Under the pieces are notes generated by a model. That model searched no databases and was not told the origin of the DNA. It saw only the letters and a program-made list of their open reading frames with translations. A DNA stretch of 64,000 nt from Flavobacterium piscis. Its GTDB lineage: Bacteria; Bacteroidota; Bacteroidia; Flavobacteriales; Flavobacteriaceae. The DNA lies in the NCBI RefSeq assembly GCF_001686925.1, contig NZ_LVEN01000027.1, positions 62,001 to 126,000 of the forward strand. The letters run 5' to 3'. Positions 25,246 to 32,756 of the stretch are shown piece by piece. The translations under genes and the position numbers were made by a program. Every line of letters starts with the position of its first letter. Position 1 is the first letter of the stretch.

Positions 25246-25869
25246 ATGAAATACTGTACTCTAATTATCATTTTTCTTTTATTTTCCTGTGAAAAAAAAG
25301 AAGACGTCCTGCTTCCAAAATCAAACATAACAATTGTGAAAGACGTAGAAGATCATTCACCAATTTATATCTTTTTTAAAATAGAAGGAAAAGATACAAT
25401 TGCAGATGTAAACCGTAAAAACAGTATTATTTCGACCAATTGGCTTTTCAATATCGATAAACGTCTACCTTTAAAACTGGTTATTCCCCAAGTAATAAAA
25501 CTTCAGGAGAAAAAACGAGCGGATAGTGCACACAAAAACGAAAACGCCGAAAACTATTATTCTTACGCAGATTCTATCGGGAAGAATTTAGCCTTTTTAC
25601 CTTTTACGAAAGTGTATTATAAAACAGAGAAACCGAAATCAGAAGGTTTGGTTATCTTCTTTAAAAATAATGAAACGGTTGAAGTTAATAATCAGGTTCT
25701 TAAAAAAGAAGAATTACTAAATTACATGGCAAGTCTTGATTTTGCGGTTAAACCGAAAATGCAATTTTGGTTTGATAAAAATATGAGTTTTGATGCTTAT
25801 ATTCAGGATAAGATTTTGGTTCAAAAATTAGAATCATTTGCAAAAATTACAGAAGAATTCATCTTCTAA
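25246..25869 (+). CDS. Lipoprotein of unknown function, C-terminal part faintly ExbD-like
   Basis: A lipoprotein signal peptide ends in FSC (MKYCTLIIIFLLFSC). I choose the Met at 25246; a longer frame would begin inside the inverted repeat. The last 70 residues (VEVNNQVLKKEELLNYM, then MQFWFDKNMSFDAYIQDK) resemble the periplasmic ExbD/TolR fold in strand order, but this is a weak impression. The middle is charged and helical. No function is assigned. Confidence 0.6.
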   Translation: MKYCTLIIIFLLFSCEKKEDVLLPKSNITIVKDVEDHSPIYIFFKIEGKDTIADVNRKNSIISTNWLFNIDKRLPLKLVIPQVIKLQEKKRADSAHKNENAENYYSYADSIGKNLAFLPFTKVYYKTEKPKSEGLVIFFKNNETVEVNNQVLKKEELLNYMASLDFAVKPKMQFWFDKNMSFDAYIQDKILVQKLESFAKITEEFIF

Positions 25870-25882
25870 AACTGAATACTAA

Positions 25883-25900
25883 TCCCGATAGCTATCGGGA
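25883..25900. repeat. TCCCGATAGCTATCGGGA palindrome
   Basis: A perfect 18-base palindrome lies between two convergent genes. The same CCCGATAGCTATCGGG word is, as I recall, scattered through Bacteroidota genomes. No T-run follows, so it is not a classical terminator. Confidence 0.6.
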
Positions 25901-25916
25901 GCGACTGAAAACTCTT

Positions 25917-26390
25917 CTATTGATGATGATAAGGCTCATTCCTTAAAATCGTAAACCCTCTATACAATTGTTCGATAAAAAACAATCGAACCATTTGGTG
26001 CGAAAACGTCATTAACGAAAGCGAAATTTTTCCTTGCGCTTTGCTATAAACGGTATCTGAAAATCCGTAAGGCCCGCCAATTACAAAAACAAGCGTTTTG
26101 ATTCCGGAATTCATTTTCTTCTGCAATTCTTCAGAAAAACCAACGCTTGAGAAGTTTTTTCCGTTTTCATCCAACAAAATCAACTGATCGGTTGGGGTTA
26201 ATTTCGACAGAATCAATTCGCCTTCTTTTTCCTTTTGCTGGCTTTCAGATAAATTCTTTACGTTTTTGATATCGGGAATAATCTCCAAATCAAATTTGAT
26301 GTAAAACGACAAACGTTTGGTGTAATCATCAATCAAAGTTTGAAGCGATTTGTTATCTGTTTTGCCTATGGCGATAAGTTTGATATTCAT
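25917..26390 (-). CDS. rlmH: 23S rRNA (pseudouridine-1915-N3) methyltransferase RlmH
   Basis: RlmH is a SPOUT methyltransferase that modifies pseudouridine 1915 of 23S rRNA helix 69. The trefoil-knot motifs LLDENGKNFSS, FVIGGPYGF and the C-terminal end RNEPYHHQ are diagnostic. I place the start at 26390 (MNIKLIAIGKT; 157 residues, the family's length); the longer frame runs into a repeat spacer. Confidence 0.95.
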   Translation of the reverse strand: MNIKLIAIGKTDNKSLQTLIDDYTKRLSFYIKFDLEIIPDIKNVKNLSESQQKEKEGELILSKLTPTDQLILLDENGKNFSSVGFSEELQKKMNSGIKTLVFVIGGPYGFSDTVYSKAQGKISLSLMTFSHQMVRLFFIEQLYRGFTILRNEPYHHQ

Positions 26391-26405
26391 TTGTGATTTT
26401 TTTTT

Positions 26406-26476
26406 GCCACTAATTTCACGAATGAGCACGAATTAAAAAATCTGTGGTAATCCGTTTGATCCGTATAATCTGTGGG
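26406..26476. repeat. Dispersed CCGTATAATCTGTGGGC-type repeat, copy D
   Basis: GCCACTAATTTCACGAATGAG begins and ATCCGTTTGATCCGTATAA followed by TCTGTGGGC ends the element, sharing words with the other copies. It fills the gap between rlmH and an ABM-type gene. Confidence 0.6.
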
Positions 26477-26779
26477 CTATTTTTTATTCTCAAAAACGGT
26501 TACGAAATGTTCTACAACAGGAAACGGTTCGTAATAATGATGTAACATCTTTTTCCATTCCAGATAAGCTTCAGAGTTTCTGAAACCTACCGTATGATCT
26601 TCAAGCGTATTCCAGTCGACTAGTAAAAGATATTTGTTTTCGACTTCAAGACATTTCTCTAAACGATGTCCTAAATAACCATCGATAGATGAAATGTATT
26701 GACTTGCTTTTGCAAAATCTATTTCAAATTGATTTGATAAATCAGTTTTTACGTAAAGGAATGCGGCTTCTAAAATCAT
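26477..26779 (-). CDS. Antibiotic biosynthesis monooxygenase (ABM)-superfamily protein
   Basis: The 100-residue protein has the dimeric alpha+beta-barrel pattern of ABM proteins: strand-helix-strand with GYLGHRLEKCLEVENKYLLL and LVDWNTLEDHTVGFRNSEAY. Family members range from quinol monooxygenases to heme-degrading enzymes; nothing here tells which. The stop codon abuts repeat copy D. Confidence 0.75.
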   Translation of the reverse strand: MILEAAFLYVKTDLSNQFEIDFAKASQYISSIDGYLGHRLEKCLEVENKYLLLVDWNTLEDHTVGFRNSEAYLEWKKMLHHYYEPFPVVEHFVTVFENKK

Positions 26780-26798
26780 AATAATTATATTTTGTATC

Positions 26799-26930
26799 TG
26801 CTCGATCTGCTAAATCTGCGAGAAAAAAATTAGCTCCCGCACATCTAGCAGATTTAGCAGCTTTTTTTGATATTTCGAAATAAAGAATCTGCGTGAATCC
26901 GTTTTAACCTGTTTAAATCCGTGTGCCATC
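26799..26930. repeat. CTGCTAAATCTGC inverted repeat, copy E
   Basis: Perfect 13-bp arms 26807-26819 and 26848-26860 (CTGCTAAATCTGC / GCAGATTTAGCAG), followed by AATCTGCGTGAATCCG and a TTTAAATCCGTGTG end that ties it to the other copies. Confidence 0.6.
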
Positions 26931-26950
26931 TTTACTCACGGAAAAGTTTT

Positions 26951-28366
26951 TTAGTTCTTAGAAAATTTATCTTCAAAAGTTTTAAATCTTGCATCCAAAT
27001 CTTTCAATAATTGCTTTTTCACAGCTGCATCCTGAATAAAACTATAATTAATACTGTTGTAAACGTATTGTTTTATCGTAGCGTACGAAACATCCGGATA
27101 TCTTTTTGCTAATAAAACATATTGCTCTGTCATATTGGTTCTTAAAATTCCGGCATCGTCTGTACTGATTACGATTGGCACATTAAATTCTTTGTAAAGT
27201 GTAAAAGGATGTCTGTTTTCTTTTACTTTCAAAATGAATTCGTTACTCGTTAAGTTAATCTCAATCGGAATGTTGTTTTTTGCCATATAGCGCAATAAGT
27301 CGTATGAATTGGCTTCGTACGCAATATCAACTCCGTGACCAATTCTGTTTGCTCCTGCAACGTAAATCGCATCGTTTATATGCCAGGTTAGATCTTCGGG
27401 TTGAACCAATCCTAAAGTCAGTTCACCAGCGTGAAGCGTATATTTTACCTCTGGATATTTAGAATGACAATATTTGAACATTAGCATATGCAACCAATAA
27501 TCTTTCATCGAATTTTCGCCATGTTCCGGAGAAACAATGTTTACACCAGCAACCAGTTTACTATCGTTTGCAGAGAGAAAAGCAATGGTAAGATTCTTGA
27601 ATAAATCGACCGGATCCATAAAACGAAGTACAAAATTTTGATAACGCATAGTAAATTTGTCGTTATCAATTTTTAAGTCTTTATGTAGTTTTGCTATGAA
27701 ATTAGTATTGAAGTCTGAAGCGTATTTTTTAGCATCTTTCTTTTGAATCGATTTGTACAATTCGTCTAAAAGTTTCAGAACTGCTTTTTCATCTCTTTGA
27801 CTTGCTGCCTGACGTAATTTCGAATTAAAATCGGTTAAATCTGAAACGTTCATATCACACGGAATCGTTGATAATTGTGTTTCGATATAACTCACATTTT
27901 CAGCAATGGCACGTTTTTTTAGTTCGAGCATTCCTTCTGCAAAGTGTCCCTGAATAGTTGGTTCGAATTTCATAAAAGAATCAAAAAATTGATCGTCAGA
28001 AGGAACAGAACCATTATAGTCTTTAACCGACCAGGTTTGCATGATTTGCTGTTCGTAATAATCCAGTTTTTCGAGTTTTTTTATACTATCGAAATTTATC
28101 CAGTTTCCTTTTTCAGGTTTAGTTTCAGAAACTGCCAGAGTTTCTAAATTCAAATAAAAATTTTTTGCAATCGCTCTTTCTAAAAGAGGTTCTGCATAAA
28201 CTGATCCTGAAAAATGGTGGTGTAAATCGCCGCCTTTTGGCATTTGTTGAAAGAAAGCTGTTAAGAGAGCTTCGTTATTTCTGATTTTATTTAAATAATT
28301 TTCAGCCGTTTGAGAAAAGCCGATTTGTGCTATGAAAAAACAGAAAAGTGTAATTATCCTTGACAT
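26951..28366 (-). CDS. Secreted adenosine deaminase-family protein (ADGF/ADA2-like)
   Basis: A signal peptide ends GFSQ. The ADA TIM barrel follows with zinc ligands His49/His51 (DLHHHFSGS), the TLHAGEL segment, GHGVDIAYE and the STDDAGI active-site Asp motif. MPKGGDLHHH and the SPEHGENSMKDYW stretch are ADA2/ADGF-like, which are extracellular adenosine deaminases. It would convert adenosine to inosine in the periplasm, scavenging purines. The 5'-nucleotidase genes are 28 kb away, so linkage is only functional. A TATATTTG promoter element is just upstream. Confidence 0.87.
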   Translation of the reverse strand: MSRIITLFCFFIAQIGFSQTAENYLNKIRNNEALLTAFFQQMPKGGDLHHHFSGSVYAEPLLERAIAKNFYLNLETLAVSETKPEKGNWINFDSIKKLEKLDYYEQQIMQTWSVKDYNGSVPSDDQFFDSFMKFEPTIQGHFAEGMLELKKRAIAENVSYIETQLSTIPCDMNVSDLTDFNSKLRQAASQRDEKAVLKLLDELYKSIQKKDAKKYASDFNTNFIAKLHKDLKIDNDKFTMRYQNFVLRFMDPVDLFKNLTIAFLSANDSKLVAGVNIVSPEHGENSMKDYWLHMLMFKYCHSKYPEVKYTLHAGELTLGLVQPEDLTWHINDAIYVAGANRIGHGVDIAYEANSYDLLRYMAKNNIPIEINLTSNEFILKVKENRHPFTLYKEFNVPIVISTDDAGILRTNMTEQYVLLAKRYPDVSYATIKQYVYNSINYSFIQDAAVKKQLLKDLDARFKTFEDKFSKN

Positions 28367-28387
28367 ACTCTAAGTTTAAATTACATG

Positions 28388-28395
28388 CAAATATA
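28388..28395 (-). promoter_or_regulatory. -7 promoter element of the adenosine deaminase gene
   Basis: The minus strand reads TATATTTG (TAnnTTTG), 21 bases before the ATG at 28366. Confidence 0.5.
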
Positions 28396-28445
28396 ATGGT
28401 TTTTGAGGAGATTTTAAAATTTGATTTTCTGGATGATAATTTAAC

Positions 28446-28591
28446 CGCAAAGAACGCAAGGTTTTTATCTCTAAGACTTAATACAAAACGCAAAGTTCGC
28501 AAATCTTTACCTAAAAACTTTGCGAACTTTGCGTAATTCGTTGCGAACTTTGCCGTTAAAAAAACCTTAGCACCTTAGCATCTCAGAAACT
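28446..28591. repeat. Iterated CGCAAAGTTCGCAAAG spacer with a perfect 16-bp inverted repeat
   Basis: Arms 28488-28503 and 28519-28534 (ACGCAAAGTTCGCAAA and its exact reverse complement) sit among repeated words CGCAAAG and TGCGAACTTTG; a second iterated stretch, ACCTTAGCACCTTAGCATC, follows. It fills the gap between two minus-strand genes. Confidence 0.65.
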
Positions 28592-28599
28592 TAGTGTCT

Positions 28600-28884
28600 T
28601 TAAGAAAAAAGCACATCATGAATTTCATCTGTTTTATCAAAAACGCTTTTTGCAAAAGGACAAAGCGGAATGATTTTTAAATTGTTGTTTCTCGCATAAT
28701 CAACGGCAGCTGTAAGCAGTTTTTTTCCAACCCCTTTTCCGTTGTATTGTTCACTTACTTCTGTATGGTCAATTATGAATTTAGAATCTCCCGCCCAGGT
28801 GTAGGTCATTTTTCCGGCTTCTTTTCCGTCTTCTACGGCTTCAAAATGGCCTCTTCTTGTATCGTTTATTTGTTTGATTTCCAT
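28600..28884 (-). CDS. Small GNAT N-acetyltransferase (YjdJ-like)
   Basis: The 94-residue protein is a short GCN5-related acetyltransferase of the PF14542 kind. HTEVSEQYNGKGVGKKLL is the acetyl-CoA loop and the C-terminal IIPLCPFAKSVF is the substrate strand. The acceptor is unknown. It is last in a compact operon, 6 bases after the OsmC gene. Confidence 0.85.
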   Translation of the reverse strand: MEIKQINDTRRGHFEAVEDGKEAGKMTYTWAGDSKFIIDHTEVSEQYNGKGVGKKLLTAAVDYARNNNLKIIPLCPFAKSVFDKTDEIHDVLFS

Positions 28885-28890
28885 GATTAT

Positions 28891-29286
28891 TTATACTAAT
28901 GAGGTTTCTATTTTAATTGTATTTACTAGAGTTTTATGAACAGGACAGCTGTTTGCAATTTTCAAGATTCGTTGTTTTTGTGCATCGTCTACGTCCCCTG
29001 TAATTAGGATTTTCGTTGCAAACAAAGAAACGGTATGCTCTTCATTTTTTTCAAAATCTACCCAAATACTAAGTTCTGAAACATCCCAGCCTTTGCGGTC
29101 AATATACATTCGTAATGTAATTAAAGTACAGGAAGCCAGAGACGAAGCCAAAAGTTCAAAGGGACTAAAACCTAAATTTTTTCCGCCCATTTCCTGTGGT
29201 TCATCTGAAATAAGAATGTTACCCGTTTTAGAGGTTATTTCGGTACGATATTTTCGTGTATCAATAGTTGCTTTAATTGTATCCAT
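28891..29286 (-). CDS. OsmC-family peroxiredoxin-like protein
   Basis: The 131-residue protein has the two redox cysteines of OsmC/Ohr proteins, Cys53 (LASSLASCTLIT) and Cys114 (ANSCPVHKTL). OsmC proteins reduce organic hydroperoxides as homodimers. It is the middle gene of a pirin-OsmC-GNAT unit with 3- to 4-base spacings, a typical stress-response operon. Confidence 0.92.
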   Translation of the reverse strand: MDTIKATIDTRKYRTEITSKTGNILISDEPQEMGGKNLGFSPFELLASSLASCTLITLRMYIDRKGWDVSELSIWVDFEKNEEHTVSLFATKILITGDVDDAQKQRILKIANSCPVHKTLVNTIKIETSLV

Positions 29287-29289
29287 AAT

Positions 29290-30171
29290 TTATTTGATTC
29301 TAGGTTGAGGTAAAGGCACAAATTCAGTTTCTCCCGGAACTTTTGGGAAAGTTTGTTCGGTCCAGTCTTTTTTAGCTTTTTCGATTAGGTTTTTATCTGA
29401 GGAAACAAAATTCCAAAAGATAAAATGTTCTTCAGGAAACGGTGTTCCTCCAAAGATGTATACCGTAGAATTCTCGGCTATTTCAAACTCGCATAAAGTG
29501 CTGTCGTTTGTAATAAGAATTTGTTTAGGATCGTAAACATGTTCACCGCTTTTGATACTTCCTTCAAGAATATATAAACCGCTTTCGCCGAATAAATGAT
29601 TGCCGATATTTATTTTTTTAGCCTCTTTACTTTTTATTTCTATAAAATATAACGGACTGTAAACAGGAACGGGAGATTTTTTACCAAATGCTTCTCCGGC
29701 AATCAATTTGTATGAAACACCATCTTCTTCCCAAGCTGGAATATCATCTGCTTCAACATGTGTGAAATTCGGCTCCATTTGCTCTAATTCTTTTGGCAAG
29801 GCTACCCAAATTTGCAATCCGTGAAGCATTTTGTCAGAATGTCTTAAGTATTCAGGCGTTCTTTCAGAATGTACGATTCCTTTTCCGGCCGTCATCCAGT
29901 TTACGGCTCCGGGCTTTATTTCTAGTTCGGTTCCTAAACTATCGCGGTGCATAATGCTTCCTTCGAACAAAAAAGTAAGAGTCGAAAGTCCGATATGCGG
30001 ATGTGGCGGAACATCCATATTTTCATGATCACTTAAATGTGCAGGTCCCATATGATCGATAAAGACAAATGGTCCAACAGCTCTTTTTTCACGGAAAGGC
30101 AATAATCTGCCTACCATAAAGTTGCCAATATTGGCAGCACGTTCTTCGATAATTAAACTGATATTTGACAT
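29290..30171 (-). CDS. Pirin-family protein
   Basis: The 293-residue bicupin has pirin metal ligands His57, His59 (PHPHIGL), His101 and Glu103 (GIVHSERTPE). Bacterial pirins include quercetinases and regulators of pyruvate dehydrogenase; the role here is open. The N-terminal cupin and the C-terminal pirin_C domain are both complete. It leads the operon with OsmC and GNAT genes. Confidence 0.93.
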   Translation of the reverse strand: MSNISLIIEERAANIGNFMVGRLLPFREKRAVGPFVFIDHMGPAHLSDHENMDVPPHPHIGLSTLTFLFEGSIMHRDSLGTELEIKPGAVNWMTAGKGIVHSERTPEYLRHSDKMLHGLQIWVALPKELEQMEPNFTHVEADDIPAWEEDGVSYKLIAGEAFGKKSPVPVYSPLYFIEIKSKEAKKINIGNHLFGESGLYILEGSIKSGEHVYDPKQILITNDSTLCEFEIAENSTVYIFGGTPFPEEHFIFWNFVSSDKNLIEKAKKDWTEQTFPKVPGETEFVPLPQPRIK

Positions 30172-30191
30172 GGTATTCGTTTTAGTTGAAG

Positions 30192-30199
30192 CAAAATTA
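30192..30199 (-). promoter_or_regulatory. -7 promoter element of the pirin operon
   Basis: The minus strand reads TAATTTTG (TAnnTTTG), 20 bases before the ATG at 30171; the 317-base spacer beyond it holds only the inverted repeat at 30334-30398. Confidence 0.5.
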
Positions 30200-30333
30200 C
30201 AGTGGTAGTCACCATCTGTAACTTAATTTAGATTAAGAAATTTTGTTTCTGGTATTATTTATAAAAGTAAGAAATAGAATTATAAGGATTTCATTAGATT
30301 AAAAATATAACACGAATTATGTGTTTTTTTGTC

Positions 30334-30398
30334 AGACTGAGCGAAGTCGAAGTCTAATATGCTGAATCACTTTGCGAGACTTCGACTTCGCTCAGTCT
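30334..30398. repeat. Perfect 22-bp inverted repeat element
   Basis: Arms 30334-30355 and 30377-30398 are exact reverse complements (AGACTGAGCGAAGTCGAAGT...) around a 21-base loop. The GACTGAGCGAAGTCGAAGTC word is, as I recall, widespread in Bacteroidota and unlike the other repeats in this window. Confidence 0.85.
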
Positions 30399-30488
30399 TA
30401 CAATGCGGTTAAAGATTATTCGTTTCTCAGATTGACAAAAAACTAGAAAATCAATTAGTGATAATTAGTGAAATTTGTGTTTAAAATT

Positions 30489-31589
30489 TTAATCCGTAAG
30501 CTCAAATTCCAGTGCTTCACTTTCATTTCCATTAATAATAATAGACAATTGATGCATTCCGGTATGAAAAACTCTTGTAGTAATAATTTTGAATGATTGA
30601 TTTCTATCGACTTTAATTAGCTGATTGGGCTGATAAGTTTTCTCACTAATTTTAAAGACTTTTTTCGCCAAATGACCTTTTGATTTTTTGTAATGAACAG
30701 CATATTCTAAACGAACAGTTTTTACTTCGTTGTTTTTATTATTTAAATGAAATTGAAACTGCAGATAATCTCCAATCTTTACAACAGGAGTTTTAATTTC
30801 AAAATCAGAAAGTTCGATATTCGTGCTTTCTAAGCCATAATGACTCAGGATTTCAGGATGTCCTTGTTTTAGTAAAGTTCGGCAGCCGTGTTTGATGATT
30901 GCGTCTGTTTCTTTACTGTTATTTTTCCATTTATTGGCAATTTCTAATACAATTTGCGGGTTATCTTTTGCGATATCATTCAGATTATTGGCAACACTTC
31001 TGCGCACATATTCTGATGAATCATTTTTCAGGTTTTCTAAAATGGGCAGGATTGAAGTTGGATCTTTCTTTAAAAACGGAATCGCCATTGCCCAGGGTAA
31101 TCTTGGTCGGCTTCCTTCGCTTGATAATCGGCGAACATGATGATTTTCATGCAAAGACCATTTAACCATTTCATCAATCATTTGTTCTTTGTACTTTAAA
31201 ATAAAAGGACGAACTGCAAATTCGCAGCTGATAAATTGAGTGATCGAAACAAAGGCTTTCGCCGAAGTTTTAAAATCGTCTAAGCCATACATTTCGATAT
31301 AATCGGCAAAGAAAATGAAAGCCAGATTGCCATCTGTAAAATTGTTTTTCTTAAGATTTTCAATGATTTTATGAATTAAGGAAACAGCTTCTGGAAAATT
31401 TTCCGGCATAAATTGATGCAACACCACTGTGGTGTGTTTCATTCGTTCTTTCCATTCTTTTTGAGCAAAATCACCTTCGTAAATGGTTTCAATAAATTTT
31501 TGTTTATCGAATGCCGGATGGACTTCGGCCACAGCCTGACCAAATTTTTCGTAAAAAGTAACCGAGTAAATATCTTTAATTAAGCCCAT
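30489..31589 (-). CDS. AlkD-like DNA alkylation repair / HEAT-repeat protein
   Basis: The central part (about residues 30-250) is an array of HEAT-like helices of the AlkD type (HENHHVRRLSSEGSRPRLPW, then NDSSEYVRRSVANNLNDIAK), which binds and excises alkylated bases in characterised relatives. A beta-sandwich-like tail (about 260-366) is unusual and ends in EALEFELTD. I choose the Met at 31589 because a TATCTTTG element at 31610-31617 places the transcription start downstream of the longer frame's Met. Glycosylase activity is inferred. Confidence 0.83.
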   Translation of the reverse strand: MGLIKDIYSVTFYEKFGQAVAEVHPAFDKQKFIETIYEGDFAQKEWKERMKHTTVVLHQFMPENFPEAVSLIHKIIENLKKNNFTDGNLAFIFFADYIEMYGLDDFKTSAKAFVSITQFISCEFAVRPFILKYKEQMIDEMVKWSLHENHHVRRLSSEGSRPRLPWAMAIPFLKKDPTSILPILENLKNDSSEYVRRSVANNLNDIAKDNPQIVLEIANKWKNNSKETDAIIKHGCRTLLKQGHPEILSHYGLESTNIELSDFEIKTPVVKIGDYLQFQFHLNNKNNEVKTVRLEYAVHYKKSKGHLAKKVFKISEKTYQPNQLIKVDRNQSFKIITTRVFHTGMHQLSIIINGNESEALEFELTD

Positions 31590-31609
31590 GATTTTGTTTG
31601 AATGAACCT

Positions 31610-31617
31610 CAAAGATA
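31610..31617 (-). promoter_or_regulatory. -7 promoter element of the AlkD-like gene
   Basis: The minus strand reads TATCTTTG (TAnnTTTG), 21 bases before the chosen ATG. Confidence 0.5.
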
Positions 31618-31662
31618 TTTAATGTTTTTTTGTTTTGAACTATTAAGTTTTTTGTTTTTTGA

Positions 31663-31722
31663 ACCATTAAGATATTAAGTTGATTAAGAACGGTAGCTTA
31701 ATTTTCTTAATATCTTAATGGT
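31663..31722. repeat. Perfect 17-bp inverted repeat of ATTAAGATATTAAG words
   Basis: Arms 31663-31679 and 31706-31722 (ACCATTAAGATATTAAG and its exact complement) lie in the divergent spacer between the AlkD-like gene and nadC; a second ATTAAG word and an A-run flank it. Confidence 0.7.
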
Positions 31723-31826
31723 AAAAAAAAAGACGTATTTTGCTGTTAAAAAATAAATTCACTTTAGTGTAGTTTTCAAATCCACAAAATATGTCCTACT
31801 TTAGCATCTCATAAAATTTAAGAAAA

Positions 31827-32684
31827 ATGATTAGCGAAATACAATTTCAAACCGAATTACAACTATTAATTAGCAATGCAATTCGCGAAGATGTAGGCAC
31901 AGGCGATTATAGTTCATTGGCGTGTATTCCGGAAACGGCGCACGGTCAGGCCAAATTATTAGTGAAAGATCAGGGAATTATTGCGGGTGTTGCGCTTGCA
32001 AAAATGATATTTGAATATGTAGATCCAAAACTAAAAATCAAAACCTATATAGAAGACGGAACGCATGTAGAATATGGCGATGTAGTTTTTGAGGTTTCAG
32101 GAAGCTCACAGTCTATTCTAAAATCAGAAAGAGTGGTTTTGAATACGATGCAGCGTATGTCGGCAATCGCTACAAAGACAGATTATTTAATGCAGCTTTT
32201 GGAAGGTACAGGCGCTAAAATATTAGATACGCGTAAAACAACTCCAAATTTCAGAGCTGCAGAAAAGTGGGCTGTAAAAATAGGAGGAGGAGAAAACCAT
32301 CGTTTTGCATTGTATGATATGGTGATGTTAAAAGATAATCATATTGATTTTGCAGGCGGAATTACTTTAGCTATCAAGAAAACCAAGGAATATTTGAAAG
32401 CCAATAATTTAGATTTAAAAATTATTGTTGAAGCCAGAAATCTGGATGAAATTCGTGAAATTCTTTTGAGTGACGGAGTTCACAGAATCCTGATTGACAA
32501 CTTTAATTATGAAGATACCAAAACGGCTGTTCAGTTAATTGGTTCAAAATGCCAAACAGAATCTTCTGGAAATATCAACGAAAAAACAATTCGTGAATAT
32601 GGTTTGTGTGGCGTAAATTACATTTCATCCGGAGCTTTAACACATTCGGTTTACAACATGGATTTGAGTTTGAAAGCTTTTTAA
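31827..32684 (+). CDS. nadC: Nicotinate-nucleotide pyrophosphorylase (carboxylating)
   Basis: NadC turns quinolinate and PRPP into nicotinate mononucleotide in NAD synthesis. The diagnostic stretch ILDTRKTTPNFRAAEKWAVK, then GGGENHRFALYDMVMLKDNH, and EARNLDEI are present. The 285-residue length is normal. It is the first gene of a plus-strand run; brkB follows after 72 bases. Confidence 0.96.
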   Translation: MISEIQFQTELQLLISNAIREDVGTGDYSSLACIPETAHGQAKLLVKDQGIIAGVALAKMIFEYVDPKLKIKTYIEDGTHVEYGDVVFEVSGSSQSILKSERVVLNTMQRMSAIATKTDYLMQLLEGTGAKILDTRKTTPNFRAAEKWAVKIGGGENHRFALYDMVMLKDNHIDFAGGITLAIKKTKEYLKANNLDLKIIVEARNLDEIREILLSDGVHRILIDNFNYEDTKTAVQLIGSKCQTESSGNINEKTIREYGLCGVNYISSGALTHSVYNMDLSLKAF

Positions 32685-32756
32685 AGAAGTTATAAGTTTT
32701 GAGTTATGAATTTTAAGGAAATCTAAAATCAGAACTCTAAAATCTAAAATAAAAAT

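Noticed and set aside
25037..25328. Two minus-strand frames over the 31-bp inverted repeat
   Set aside because: They translate the repeat itself and overlap folP and the lipoprotein gene.
28302..28502. A 66-residue minus-strand frame over the deaminase start
   Set aside because: It overlaps the real gene in another frame and the iterated spacer.
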